Source: Taeniopygia guttata (Eukaryota; Chordata; Aves; Passeriformes; Estrildidae). Taken from it: DNA of 64,000 bases. The notes beneath the pieces were generated by a model, which had not been told where the DNA came from, ran no database searches, and saw only the letters and a program-made list of their open reading frames with translations. The stretch is taken from assembly GCF_048771995.1 (NCBI RefSeq), contig NC_133028.1, positions 1,394,001-1,458,000 of the forward strand, written 5' to 3'. The position numbers and the translations under genes are program-made. Every line of letters starts with the position of its first letter. The first letter of the stretch is position 1. This document shows, piece after piece, positions 42,026 through 54,420 of this stretch.

Positions 42026-42871
42026 GATTTTGGGATCAGGGGGATGAAGAGCTGTCAATCAAAGCTGTCACCCCACAGGAGCCTCCACCATTCTCCAGGC
42101 CCCAAACATGGTCCTGTCAGAGAAAAATTCTTGAATTCAGGAATTCTCCTGACCTTTAATCATCCAGCAGGAAATCAGGGAGGATGAGAAGGCCCAGAAG
42201 AGCCTTCCCCGTTCAAGGGACAAATCCCAAACCTAAACACCTATGGAAAACCAGGGATGAAATTCCCAGGCTTTGCACCCATAATTCCCTCTTTTTCCAG
42301 GGCAGAAAAGCCACTGTGCAGACAGCAGCAAACATCACCTCCCATAAAATCCATGGATTTGCTCGTGCTCTGAGCCTATTCCATCTCACTGCAGCCTTCC
42401 CGTGGTTTTGGCTGCCCCTGGAATTTGGCAGGAGCCACAGGCACACTCAGACACGGAACTGAGCCGTTCCCAGCGCGGCCCCGGGATGACAGGAAAGTGC
42501 TTGTGGATTTATTGGATAATTAAGGAGCCGGGCACGTTGGGAAGGGAGCAGGGAGGTGGCGTCGGTGACTCAATGGGTGGCAGAATTCCATGTGCTGCTG
42601 GAATAACCAGAGAGAGAAACGGTGGAGACAGAAAAAGGCATTGTCCCAGCTCCAGAGGCTCCACGCGGTACCCGGAGTTCTCCTTTCTGTTTTTTGGGGT
42701 TTTTTTCCAAGGAAAAGGTGTTAACATGCTCCTGCACCTCTGTCCTGAATGTTTTCCCCCTGGGATAGGGTGGTTTTGCTGCTTTTCCATGTTTTTCGGA
42801 GCGTCACTGTCTGTGAAGCCTTCATGGAAAGTACCTGATCAGAACAGTTCTGATCTTAAAAGAGCTCCAAG
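42026..42871. other. Unique non-coding stretch, partly complex
   Basis: No exon recognised. 42455-42580 is complex and CpG-bearing (CCCAGCGCGGCCCCGGGATGAC, TTGGATAATTAAGGAGCCGG, GGCGTCGGTGACTCAATGGG) and includes one TGACTCA. Possibly a conserved element. Confidence 0.45.
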
Positions 42872-43121
42872 TCATGGAATTCCAGAGTGATTTGGGATGG
42901 AAATCACCTTCCACCCTCTTTTTGGGGCAGGGACATCTCCCATTATCCCAGGTGCATCCAACCTGGCCTTGGGCACTGCCAGGGATCCAGGGGCAGCCAC
43001 AGCAAATCTGGGAATTCCAGCCCAGCCCCTCCCCACCCTCCCAGCCAGGAATTCCTTGCCAAGATCCCAGCCCAAGCTCCCTTTTCCCAGTGGGAGCCAT
43101 TCCCTGGCTCCTGTCCCTCCA
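42872..43121 (-). mobile_element. CR1 LINE 3' body (minus), long subtype
   Basis: GTCATGGAATTCCAGAGTGA, a degenerate tail with GGGGCAGGGACATCTCCC, CCAACCTGGCCTTGGGCACT, the C-rich strand of the insert at 43026-43042, CAGGAATTCCTTGCCAAGAT, and CCATTCCCTGGCTCCTGTCC at the 5'-truncated end. Confidence 0.9.
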
Positions 43122-43407
43122 GGCCCCTGTGGGAAGTCCCTCGCCAAGTCAAGGCCTTTTCTGGTTTCTGGACACTCAGGAAATGTTGCTCTGCAATCGG
43201 AAACTGAACTTTTCCTCAGCTCACCACTGGAATTTTGGGTTCCCAGTGGCAACTCCGGAGCCCCCTGAGAGCTGTAGACCCATCCCAAATCTGGCTCCTC
43301 AGCCAGGCTGAAGCTCTCCAAGAATCACGGAATCCTGGAATTCCTGTGATGTCTGTGATGGATCAGAGAGAGGAAAGACACAGAGAAGACCCCGGTGCTG
43401 CTCTGGG
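43122..43407. other. Spacer between opposite-strand CR1 copies
   Basis: Nothing recognised in about 285 bp. The CR1 copies on either side are in opposite orientation. Confidence 0.5.
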
Positions 43408-43805
43408 GCTGGGGCCCCTCTGGAGCCAGGCTGGGAGAGCTGGGAATGTTCCCCTGGAGAAGGGAAAATTCCAGGGAATGCTCAGAGTCCCTGGAGGGGC
43501 TCCAGGAGAGCTGGAGAGGGACTGGGGACAAGGGACAGAGGGACAGGAGCCAGGGAATGGCTCCCACTGGGAAAGGGGAGCTTGGGCTGGGATCTTGGCA
43601 AGGAATTCCTGGCTGGGAGGGTGGGGAGGGGCTGGGCTGGAATTCCCAGATTTGCTGTGGCTGCCCCTGGATCCCTGGCAGTGCCCAAGGCCAGGCTGGA
43701 CACTGGGGCTTGGATCCATTTGGGATCATAGGAGATGTCCCTGCCCATGGAATGGGATGGGATTTAAGGTCCTTTCCATCCCAAGCCATTCCATAATTCC
43801 ATGCT
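43408..43805 (+). mobile_element. CR1 LINE 3' monomer (plus), long subtype, nearly intact 3' end
   Basis: Begins GCTGGGGCCCCTCTGGAGCC with no tail unit upstream, so it is a true monomer. It has the full conserved body, the G-quadruplex insert GGGAGGGTGGGGAGGGG at 43615-43631, GGCTTGGATCCATTTGGGAT, CCCTGCCCATGG, TTTAAGGTCCTTTCC and a CCATTCCATAATTCCATG tail. A useful reference for the approximately 395-bp long-subtype unit. Confidence 0.92.
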
Positions 43806-44552
43806 CACCCTCAAGGAGAAAAAAGGGATGAACTTCCCAGTTATCTCAGGGGACACAGAGGTGCCACCTCTGTCTGGGAACATCCATAAATTCTGTTTTC
43901 TTTGGGATCAGGTTCTGTTTGGATCAAATCCCTTTTAGCCAAAATGGAGCTGGAAACACTACGGACTTTTATTTTTTCCTAGAAATGTTCAGGGCTTCCT
44001 GGTGATCCCTCGGCTGCCAGGAGCTGAATTCCGGGCCTGAATTCCCTGTTTCTCACTCTCCAAACACTCTGGGCTGTTAAAAGGATCGAAGCCACTTCAG
44101 TGGCTGCTCCAGGGAAGGTGCAAATTTGGCATCCAGGGAAAGAAATGGATTCGCTCCCAATAAATCTCTCCATGGAGCCTTTTCCATGATGCATGGAGCC
44201 CTCAGCAAATCCGGGGATTAATCGTCCTGGAGGTGTTCCCTGGGCAAATCCAACTCCAACCAGAACATGAAGAAACAAATTCTCAATTATTTTGAGTTTG
44301 GAATTTTTAATTCTGCTTTGGGATTCACTCTACGGTAAAACATGGGAATTTTTCCAACTTTTCTTCCCAATGAAATATGGAGGGTCGATCCCTGATCCAG
44401 CATTCCTGGCAAAGCTGTGGCTCCCAAAGGATTGGGGTGAGGAGAGGTTTTGTTCCCCATGAGGATCACGGGGAGGATGTGGAGGAGTAGATGATCCACC
44501 CGGGGAGCAAAAAATTTATCCTGGTTGTTGGATTGTCCATGGAAAAACATCC
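43806..44552. other. Unique non-coding stretch
   Basis: No gene or transposon recognised. Confidence 0.5.
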
Positions 44553-45086
44553 ATGGAATCATGGAATGATTTGGGTTGGAAGGGGCCTTCAAGATCATCC
44601 AGTGCCATGGCAGGGACACCTCCCACTATCCCAGATGGATCCAACCCCACTGTTCAACCTGGCCTTGGACATTCCCAGGGATCCAGGGGCAGCCACAGCA
44701 AATCTGGGAATTCCAGCCCAGCCAGGAATTCCTTGCCAAGATCCCAGCCCAAGCTCCTCTTTCCCACTGGGAGCCATTCCCTGGCTCCTGTCCCTCTGTC
44801 CCTTGTCCCCAGTCCCTCTCCAGCTCTCCTGGAGCCCCTCCAGGGACTCTGAGCATTCCCTGGAATTTTCCCTTCTCCAGGGGAACATTCCCAGCATTCT
44901 CAACCTGGCTCCAGAGCCAAAAATCTCCAGAATCCTGTAATGGTTTTGTTGGGAAGGGATCTTAAATCCCATCCCATTCCACCCCATCCATGGGCAGGGA
45001 CACCTCCCACTATCCCAGATGGATCCAAGCCCCAATGTCCAACCTGGCCTTGGGCATTCCCAGGGATCCAGGGGCAAACCTGGGAA
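44553..45086 (-). mobile_element. Composite CR1 dimer (minus)
   Basis: Unit B: ATGGAATCATGGAATGATTT, GGGTTGGAAGGGGCCTTCAAG, short-subtype body, ending CAACCTGGCTCCAGAGCC. Junction ATCTCCAGAATCCTGTAATG at 44924-44943. Unit A: GTTGGGAAGGGATCTTAAAT, CATGGGCAGGGACACCTCCC, GATGGATCCAAGCCCCAATG and CAGGGATCCAGGGGCAAACC. Both units have the GGATCCAA form, so both belong to the abundant local lineage. Confidence 0.92.
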
Positions 45087-46272
45087 AATTAAGGTGCCAT
45101 TAAAGGGTTTCCTGTCAATCCCTCCTTGGAAATCTTTTCCTTTGAGATTTTATTTTCCTAATCTATCAGGACCCCCCATATCTCCCGAAGGAAAGGGGCT
45201 GGATCTAATCCCGGCCTCTTTAAGCCAGTCTGGAACAGATTAATCCAACCTTCAGCTCATCAATGAACAAAACATTCAATTCCTGGATCTTTCCCAAACG
45301 ACAGCTCAGGGCAAGCATCCCTTGCTCCAAGACATCCCTGGTTTTGATTTTGTGGGGAAAGGATTGACTGAGATTTCCCAAAAGAACCCCATTTTTCCTT
45401 TTCTTGCTGAAATATCCATCCTTCCAACACCCCCTTCCTGCTTTTGATCCCAGCTGGAGCCGGGAAACACCAAAGAAGCCACAAAATGGGAAGGAGGAGG
45501 GAGGAAGGGAGCGGGAAAAGGGGATTGAACTCCTCTGAACCACAGCAAACATTACCGGGATGAGCTCATTTTATGGATCCATCATGGATGTGCCAGTTCT
45601 TCCATCACCCTGAAGGGCTGGAAGACATCCACAACTTCCCTTGGAATCTGGCAAAGGAGGGGAGGGATGATGAAGTCATGGGATGATGAAGGAAACCGTT
45701 CCTGATTTTGGGGTTGGAGGAACCTCAAGGATCAAAGCCCCACCCTGGAGTTTCTTCATCCATGGTTTCCTGAGCGGCTTCTGCCATTCCCAGAGGATTC
45801 CTTCTAAAGAAAACATACCAGGATTATTTAAAACACACTTTTTCCATGGATAAACTGAGATTAACGATTTTCCACCTCTTCTCCAGTTGTCCCATGTTCA
45901 GCTCATTGCTTAACTCTGGATCCTGTGATGGATCTTTGTGGAATGTGGAAGTGTCTCAGAACAAAGGGCTCGGCTCAAGCTCTGAGGTTTCATCCCAAGG
46001 AAAAGATGGAAAACACCCTGGAGCTACCCAGAGCTCCGGGTGAGACAGAGAAGAGGTCCCAAAGAAATCCCACCTGGAATTTTGGGATACAGGGATGCAC
46101 CAAGAGCTGCCCTGGGCCAAAATTCACCTGAGCAAGCCCAAATCCAGTTTGTCCCACAGGATCAGAATTTGGAGAAATTCCATGATTTTCCCATCTCAAT
46201 CAGGTGGCTTATTCCCGATTCGAGCGTGGAAATATCTCTAGGTGCTGAACAAACTCAATATCTGGATTGTGG
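45087..46272. other. Unique non-coding stretch
   Basis: No gene recognised. GATTTTGGGGTTGGAGGAAC with CTCAAGGATC near 45703-45732 may be a very old CR1 tail, but it is too short to be sure. Confidence 0.45.
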
Positions 46273-46460
46273 GATCATGGAATCACGGAATGGTTTGAGT
46301 CGGAATGGACCTTAAATCCCACCCACTTCCAGCCAGGGACACCTCCCCACAATCCCAGGTGGATCCAACCCCAATGTCCAGCCTGGCCTTGGGCGCTGCC
46401 AGGGATCCAGGGGCAGCCACAGCAAATCTGGGAATTCCAGCCCAGCCCCACCCTCATAGG
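46273..46460 (-). mobile_element. CR1 LINE 3' end (minus), insert region truncated
   Basis: GATCATGGAATCACGGAATG, GTTTGAGTCGGAATGGACC, GCCAGGGACACCTCCCCAC, TGTCCAGCCTGGCCTTGGGC and GGCAGCCACAGCAAATCTGG, ending in CAGCCCCACCCTCATAGGG, which is where the C-rich insert would lie. It abuts a second, older CR1 in the same orientation. Confidence 0.88.
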
Positions 46461-46690
46461 GAAAAATATCCCAGAATCCCAAAAAGATTTCAGTTGGACA
46501 ATTCCTCCAAGGTCATCCAGTCCAAGCTGTGCCTGATCTCCACCTCAGTACTGAGTGCCACATCCAGGAATTTCTTGGACACCTCCAGGGATGGGGATTC
46601 CAAACCTCCCTGGGCAGCTCATTCCGATATCTAATCACCTTTTCCATGAGAAAATCCCCTCTGATTCCCGACATCCCTCAGCAGAATTTT
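46461..46690 (-). mobile_element. Older CR1 3' end of a different group (minus)
   Basis: AATCCCAAAAAGATTTCAGT, then CAAGGTCATCCAGTCCAAGC, CTGAGTGCCACATCCAGGAA, TTTCTTGGACACCTCCAGGG and CCTCCCTGGGCAGCTCATTC, to CTAATCACCTTTTCCATGAG. This is the avian CR1-type 3' region, antisense, with the GGACACCTCCAGGGATGGGGA(C/T)TCC signature. It is the best-preserved copy of an older CR1 lineage in the window. Confidence 0.8.
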
Positions 46691-49149
46691 TTTTCCTAGT
46701 TCTCTTCAACTCCGCGTAAGATAAAAAATCTCCGAAGAGGAATTCCAGCTCCATCGCTTTCCAAGGATTCTTTCCCACCTAATTCCTGAGTTTCATTTCT
46801 TCCCTGGCCAGGAAGAAAACACAAAAATGAGGAAAAAGGAGAAGAAAATGGATCTCCCAAGAAGTAGGAAGAAAAATGGGGGAGCTCCTCATGGATTTTT
46901 CCCAGTTGCTGCTCCAAGGCCGGGATTCCAAGTTCATGGAGAGGCCACTGGCACTGACCCCAGTCTGCAGCTAATTCCATCCAGAAACTCCCTGGAAACC
47001 TCTGCCAGCTCCAACGGATCTCTGGGATAACTTGAAGCTCCCCCAGCAGATAATGGGAAAAATCTGTTCCAAATCCGATGCACCTGTCGGATTCCACAAA
47101 GGCATTCCCAAAAAAAAAATCCCAAGGGATGCAAAATCATGGAATGTCACCAATTACAGGATCAAATTCTCCCATCCCAAAAATCTCTGTTCTTGGCATC
47201 CCTGCTTTTTCAGGATTGTATTTTCCCATTCCTGTCCTGATTATTCCCCCACCATGAGGAAATAGATGCTTCCCTCTGGAATGTGGCAGAAATTGGGATG
47301 AGTTGTGGGATTTTTATCCCCCCCTCCAGTGGGTGATGATGAAATTCAGGTTAATTTCCCAATTTCCCAAAAACTGGAATGCTTCATGTCCCAGTTATCC
47401 CAAATTTTTCCAGCTGGAAAAGGGGAAAAAGGCAAAAAAATATAAAGAATTCCCAGTGGTTTGGGTAAACTCAGGATAAAATTCCCACTGATTCCCTGCA
47501 GTGATTCCCTGGTTTGGAAAATCAATAAAAAATTAGGGATCGAACACATTCAAATTGGATCATCCCTTCCATGTCTCCATTGATTCTCACCCCACCAGAA
47601 ACCATTCCCACCCCACCCCCCTGGAAACCATTCCAAGCCCAACGGATTTCATGGATGACCTAAATTCCCCATCATTCCAAACTCCTAATTCCATGCTTGG
47701 AATGACATTCCCCTCCACATTCCCTGTTTTTAAACCATTATCACATCCAAGCTTTATCTGGGATCTCCCATCCAAGCAAAATCCCAGAAATCCAGGATCC
47801 AGCACATGATCCATGGAAATCCTTCTTCCCAAAGGAAGCACTTCCGTTATAGTTTTTTCTCCCAATTTCTCCACATTTGTCCGGGCACAAGTCGAGCAGG
47901 AATAAACCCAGGAAATCAAATTTTTCCCATGGAATTCCCACTGGTTTAGGCTGCCAAGGTTCCAAACCTTTCCCAAAGGAACCAAATCCTTCCTGGGAGG
48001 CCGAGAACCACATGGAATCTCTGTTTTTTCAAAAAAAAAACCCAAAAAACCCTGGATTCCTTCACAGATCTTAGATGAATGGAGGGAATGAGCTGCGTTG
48101 GGAATTCCAAGGTCATCCCAAGTGGCTGATGTGGGACAGCAAATCCAAAAGTGGGGAATTCCCATTGTTTCCTTGTGGAAGTTGCAGCTTCCATGGCTTT
48201 GTGGGAAGATCCCATCTCCTGGAATGAAGGGATGTGGTGGTGGGTGGGATTAATGTGGGACAGATATTGGAGAGCAGGAGAGGGACTTTGGATAAGGCTT
48301 TGGAGCCACAGGAAAAGTGGGAATGGCTTCCACTACCAGAGGGTCACTTTTTTTAAAATCTTGGAATTCCCATGGGATTTCACTTTTGGATTTTCCTTTT
48401 CCCTCCTTTTTTCTCCACCTGAAATTATCCCACTGAATCCCAAACCAGGAATTCTTTTTCCTGTATGGATTTAACTATCCCTGGGATTATTTCCCAGCTC
48501 TCTCCATCCAAACCTGTGGCTTCAGGAAACCTTGGAAACACTTAAATACGAATTATTACAATGTATAATTACCTCAAGGATGCCCTAGGCAGCAATTCCC
48601 AAAAAAAAGGGGTTTTTCCCTATCTACTGGTATCCCCTGGGTCCTTGGGAAGAGCAGGGGGAACAGAGGATAAATCCTAATATTTAAAAGATTTGGGGAT
48701 CATAAAACATGGAAAACCTATAGGAATAGATCCCATGAATTAGGGATAATCCCAATATTGGTTATTAGAGAATGACGAGGACACAATATTTTTTATGGAA
48801 TCACAAGGGTGACTGGAAGCCAATTTTTCTGGAAGAGCTTTTCCCGGCATGGAATCTCATCCCGATGGGAACCAGCACCACCAGCTCAGTGAGGTCTTCC
48901 CACCATGGCACAGGATGGGAAGCAGCCCTGGGAGAGGGATTTGGGATGTTGTGGACGAGGCTGGAATGGCCAAGCCCAGACCCCTCTGTGCCCTGGGCTG
49001 ATCCCAAAGGAAAAGTGGGAATTGTGTCCCTGTGCCCCTCAGGTGAGAGCCCACCTGCAGAGATCTGAAGGTGGATCCCAGCTGCCAGATCCAAACTTCA
49101 GGAGGACATGGAACTGCTGGAGCAAATCCAGCAGAGGCCATGGAGCTGT
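46691..49149. other. Unique non-coding stretch, about 2.4 kb
   Basis: No gene or transposon recognised. Overlapping antisense frames at 47.6-48.2 kb (192 codons and others) lack family features. A-runs occur at 47108-47117 and 48033-48042. A short AATTATTACAATGTATAATTA run lies near 48550. Confidence 0.5.
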
Positions 49150-49500
49150 TCTGGAGCCAGGCTGGGAGAGCTGGGAATGTTCTCCTGGAGAAGGGAAAAT
49201 TCCAGGGAATGCTCAGAGTCCCTGGAGGGGCTCCAGGAGAGCTGGAGAGGGACTGGGGACAAGGGACAGAGGGACAGGACCCAAGGAATGGCTCCCACTG
49301 GGAAAGGGGAGCTTGGGCTGGGATCTTGGCAAGGAATTCCTGGCTGGGATTCGTCTGGAATTCCCAGATTTGCTGTGGCTGCCCCTGGATCCCTGGCAGT
49401 GCCCAAGGCCAGGTTGGATCCACCTGGGACAGGGGGAGGTGTCCATGGCTGGAGCTGAATGGGATTTAATGTTCCTTTCCAAACCATTCCGTGATTCTGC
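49150..49500 (+). mobile_element. CR1 LINE 3' monomer (plus), short subtype
   Basis: CTGGAGCCAGGCTGGGAGAG, TTCTCCTGGAGAAGGGAAAA, conserved body with GGACAGGACCCAAGGAATGG, GGCTGGGATTCGTCTGGAAT (a local variant of GGCTGGGCTGGAATTCC), CAGGTTGGATCCACCTGGGA and TTAATGTTCCTTTCC, then AAACCATTCCGTGATTCTGC. No tail unit lies upstream of the body. Confidence 0.9.
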
Positions 49501-52184
49501 TGGGTCTTGAATCTCAGGATCAGGAAGTGCAGGAGAAGTGGAATCAGCCGTTGGCGTGGGCTGGGATCATCCCGTGCCACGGTGGGATTTAGGGAATTTA
49601 GCACCTGGATTCTCCTGACCTGAGGGAACATTTTCCCTCCTCTAAACTCCTAAAACTCCAGGTGGGTCCAACCTTCCCCTTTCCTCATTCCCATTCCCAT
49701 CCTCAGTCCTTCATTTTTGTCTTCCATGATCTTCCATCGGCCTGGAAAAGACTTCCCAGTGTTCCTTCATCCATGGATTCGTGTCAAAAATCCACCCCAA
49801 AACCTCCCTCTGGTGCTGCCCTCCATCCTTTCCCGACTCCCAAAATCCCCCTGTCTCCCTTTCAGCTTCCAAAAATTTGGGCAGGAATTACCTCTGGAGG
49901 CAAATCCACTCCAGGCCCGCGGAACTTCCCATTTAATGAGGAACCGTCTCCATTAGGATCGGGAATTGCTTCCAGTTCTTCCCATTCCAGCAGCTGTGGA
50001 GCTTCCCAGTGGCCACCACCTGCCCGGTGCAGCTGCTCCGACACCTTCCACCCCTGGATGAGGAGCCAACAGCTGGAAAACATCAGGGATTTACAATCGG
50101 GAATAAGAGGAAAACTCCTTCCATAAAAATACTTGGAGGTGATCTGGGCTCTTTCAAGTGGCTGATGTGGAAAATGTCGGGTTTTTAGGGATTTTATTCC
50201 GGTTTTTGGGAAGATGGGAGGTTTTGGGAGCAGGGATGGTGGTGGAAAGCGCCAATCGCTGTCCTGCTCTATCCCGTATCCCTGGAAAAAACAGCAGGAA
50301 GAGAACGGGGGAATTTTGGCAGGTTGAAATTCCTTATTTTGGGAGTACAGAGGAGAGGAATAGGGAAAACTTGGGAAAGGAGATGTTGCTCCTGGAGTAT
50401 TCCAAGGGTTGGATCTAGCCTGAGGGATTTTTGGAAGTTGTGGGAGAAACTTCCTTCCTAAAATTCAGACCAAATATTAACAGAGATTCCACTTTTCCAA
50501 GGATTTTTCCACAAACCAGAGTTTTTTTCACATGGAATTGGGGCCTTGGGGAGCCTGGGGGATGTTCCAGGTGCTGTTGGTTCTGGGAAATGAGGATTTC
50601 TCCAGGAATTTTCTCTTGGAAGTACAACTTCCATAGGTAAAAGGACAAGCTTCCAGCTCGGTTTTCCAGGTGAGGGAAGAGAATTCCTGAACATTCCCAA
50701 GACATCCCAGGGCAGAGAGAGAAGTTGAGGTTTTTTGTGTGTCCTTCATCCCTAAAATTTGGGAACAAACAAAATTCCTTGCTCCCCTCTTTTATCTCCA
50801 GGATGGCTGAATTTTGGGGACATCCCAAACCTCACATCCACATATTTTGGGGGTGGATTTAGGGATGTATTCCCGAATTTCCCCATCCAGCTTTATGTTA
50901 GCACAGGACTGGAAGCTGGAACAGTGGGAAAAGATTTATTTGGAATTAATGATTCCCTGGAATCCAAGCTGCCTGCAGGCATCTGACAACTCCAACTCTG
51001 AGGTGTAAAACCAGAGGAAAATTCCGGGAAAAGAGTGGGATGGGGGGGTGGAAATTCCTTTTTTATCCTTTTTTTTTTCCCTGCTGTTCTGTCTACCTGC
51101 TTCATTCCTGGGTTTTTCCAGCCTGCTCCAGCTTCTTGCTGTGCAGACGGGATCTGGAGCAACATCCCAAAAAAAAAATCAGGGATGTGACAAAATCAGT
51201 GATGCGATGTTGGATTTTTTCATGTCCTTTAATTTGGTTCCTGGTGGGAATGAGGGGGATGGGAGAAAATAAAGGAATTTGGGGAGCTGATAAATCTAAC
51301 AGAAAATTTATGGGATCTTTGAACCTTCGGCTCCCTTGGAGCAGGATCCAGGATCCTGGAAAAGCAATCAGCGGAATATCAAATCCTAATGAGGCCTGGA
51401 CTCGATCCCCGTGCTCCAGGCGGAATTTCCAGTGGCTGGCAGGGAATCACAGCCTTTGGAAAACTGGGAAATGTGTGGAGGTAGCGGAGGAAGATGGATG
51501 GAGTCCCTGGGGATCTGCTGTTGCTGCTCCAGCCTTTGTGTTCCTGGTTTTTCCTTTAAAAATCCCATCAGGATTCCTCAATATCCTACAGGAAAGGATT
51601 TGCTCCAAGGACAAACCTTGGATCTAGAATCTTCCTGCATGGAATTCTCTGACCTGGTCAGGAAGGGGTGTTCAAATGTCCCTGCCTGACTTCAGAGCAC
51701 AATTCCCATGACCTGTGCTTTTTACCTCAAGTGTTTTTGGAAAAAAAAAATTAGGGAATTTTAGGATGAGAGACTGAGATTCCATGGAATGTTCAGCTGG
51801 AGGGAAGACTCATCGGGAACTGGAGCTTCTCCGGAGGGGCAGCTCCAGTTTCTGGGATTGGGGTTGGCTGTGGGAGATGGATGCTGGAATATCCCAAAGG
51901 AACCATGAGTTGCTCCTGGAACTTCCCATTGTATCTAAACTTCCAGCCTTGCTCGGAAACGATCCCAAATCCCAAGATCCCACTTTTTCCAACTCCTTGG
52001 AGCGTGCTTTGAGTCCTGCAGGAGCTGGATGCTTCCTGGCTGGAGTTTTCCCATCCGAGCGGGATGCCAACCGAGTGGAAATTCCCAGGAGGAGCAGCGG
52101 TTTAGGGTTTTCCAGAGCCTTCAGAGCAGGGAATGCTGCTCCTGGATTCCCGTGGGAATGGTCTATGCAGGATCTTTGGATCTT
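49501..52184. other. Unique non-coding stretch, about 2.7 kb
   Basis: No gene recognised. Slightly more complex patches occur near 49900-50060 and 52020-52110, but there is no supported exon. T-rich run at 51066-51080, A-runs at 51169-51178 and 51739-51748. Confidence 0.5.
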
Positions 52185-52230
52185 CCTTGTCCCCAGACCC
52201 TCTCCAGCTCTCCTGGAGCCCCTGGAATTT
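52185..52230 (-). mobile_element. CR1 body fragment (minus)
   Basis: CTTGTCCCCAGACCCTCTCC followed by AGCTCTCCTGGAGCCCCTGG is a 45-bp piece of the conserved CR1 body in antisense. Both flanks are unrelated. Confidence 0.75.
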
Positions 52231-54420
52231 GCTGCGCCCTTTGGCAGCCACAACTTCCCATGGGAATGGGAACATCCTGCCTCTGCTCCCGCTGGAATCT
52301 GGGACCAATCCCTCCCTCATCCCTAATTTTTTGGGGATGATGTGACCCCACTTCCCATTATCCCAAACCTCCCAGAGCACCTTCCCACATTCCCTGGAGT
52401 CATTCCCAGCCCAGGAGCAAAGGAGCTGGGAATGACTCCAATCCAACACAGAACAATTCCCTACGGATTCCGTATTCCACATCCTGCCTGGATCTGTTCC
52501 CACCTGATCCCATCCACAGGCAATTCTTGGGGAGTTTCCCTTTGGAATGAGCCTGTGGAATCTGGGCTGCTTTTCCTGCTCCTCCAGGTCACTTCTCCAT
52601 GTCTTCGGCCAGCATTCCCAATTTCCAGGATGCTCCAAATCCAGTGAAATTCCCAAATTCGGGAAGGGCTCATTGTTCTGAACATTCCCTGCTAAGGAAG
52701 AGCAGATCCAGTGAGAGCAGCTGGATCTGAGGAGGGATAAATCAGGTGAGGAATAAAATCTTGGAATTACTGTGGTTGGAAAAGGCCCAAATCCAATCCG
52801 TGGGCTGGGAAGAGGAAATATGGGATATTTGGAATAGCTGGGAAAGGGCTCTGGGACAGGGAACAGGAAAAGGACAGGGAAACGAGGAATTGGGACTTTT
52901 GGGAAAGCCAAAGGCTGGAGAGAGGAACTCAGGATGATCTTGGGATGAAGGAAACTGGAAAAATCCCTGGAAAAATATTCCTCAAGCGGATCCACACCTG
53001 GATAAATATTTGGGAGGGCTCAGAAATTCCTTTATATGGAGCAGGGATTCCAGAGGGTGCAGGAAAAGCTCCGGGATCCCCATCATCCCTTCCCAAGGAA
53101 ATTCTTCGGGAAACACTTAAATAAATCCATGGAATAGTCCAAAATATTTGAGCCACTGGGAAAATTTATCAGATCCCAGTTTTTTCAAATCCCAAAGGAA
53201 AAGAGGGATCTCTTCTCCTTTCTTTTTTTAGATCCTTTTTCCCTTTAATTCCTTGGAGAGAGCCAAGTGGAAATTATGGGATGTCTCCACAATGGAAAGG
53301 GAATCCCTGGAAAAGCTCTGAGAGATCCAAGCACTCGGCATTCCACGGGGACCTGTCCCTGGCTATTCCCTGATATTGGATCCATGATCCCACATTCCAA
53401 GATCAGCAGGGAATGGGAATTTCTCCTCGGAATCCTCTTGGCTCCAGTTGTCCCATCGGGAGGAATTTTTCCAGGATCTTTCTCTCCCATCAGACTCAGA
53501 GACTGTTTCCAGCCCAGCAAAAAAAAAAAACAAAAAACTGGGAATGTCCTTGGAGGAGAAGCTTTGGAGGGAATAGGGAGAGGAAACTTGAAGGGTTAGA
53601 GTTGGAGACATTTTCCAGGAATATCAGGATAAAGTTTTTTGGGAGCCTCGGGTGACAGGGACCGGGAAGGGGCTCCGGCTGTTCCAGGTGGGATCTGATC
53701 CTGGAAAAACATGGAATGGGAGATTAAGGATTCCACTGATTCTGGCCTCATCTGCAATGGAAGAGCTCCCTCTGGTGCCACCAGGAATTCCCAATTTTCT
53801 CATTTTTTCTCTTTTTCCCCTCGCTCTTTTCCAGGAAAATCACCTTTGCTGCTCCAGAGGGAAGGGCAAAGCTCATCCCAATTCTTATCCAGAGTCAGGA
53901 ACGTCCAGTTCCTCCTTAGAATATCCCAGATATTCATGGACACCCCAAGAGAGGCTGAAATCCCGAATCCCAAAATCCTGAATCCCAGCATCCCAGAGGA
54001 ATATTCCTTGGGAAAGCAGGGCAGGAATCCCCACCTCAGAGAGTGTTACGGAATTCCGTGCTTGGAATCCATCCAGGGAATTTTATCCATGTCCAGCGAG
54101 ATGGGAGCCTGAGTCGGGAAATATCCCAGAACCAAACCTGGGATCCCGCTTTTTTTTTCATCCATGCCCTTTTCCAACAGGAGCTGCAGTTTTTCCCTCT
54201 GGAAAATGAGGGAAAGCTCTGGAGAGGATTTTTGGGATGGAGAAGTTCCAGAGATGCTTCCAGGGCCACGGCATCATCTCCAAGGGCAACCTGTGGATTG
54301 AGGAGATTCCTGAATGAGGAGTTATCCAAGGTTTTTTTGCGATGAAGGGACAAGAGAAATGTCCAGCAAAGGATCATTGAATAAAAGTGTTCTCCAAAAA
54401 TTCCAGGGGAAACCTGGAGC
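52231..54420. other. Unique non-coding stretch, about 2.2 kb
   Basis: No gene recognised. A possible old CR1 3' end lies at 52751-52805 (AAATCTTGGAATTACTGTGG, TTGGAAAAGGCCC). A-run at 53519-53537 (interrupted by C). The minus frame 52102-52995 (297 codons) has no domain signature. Confidence 0.5.

Noticed and set aside
52102..52995. 297-codon minus frame
   Set aside because: No recognisable domain. It overlaps a CR1 fragment and low-complexity DNA, with equally open frames on the other strand.
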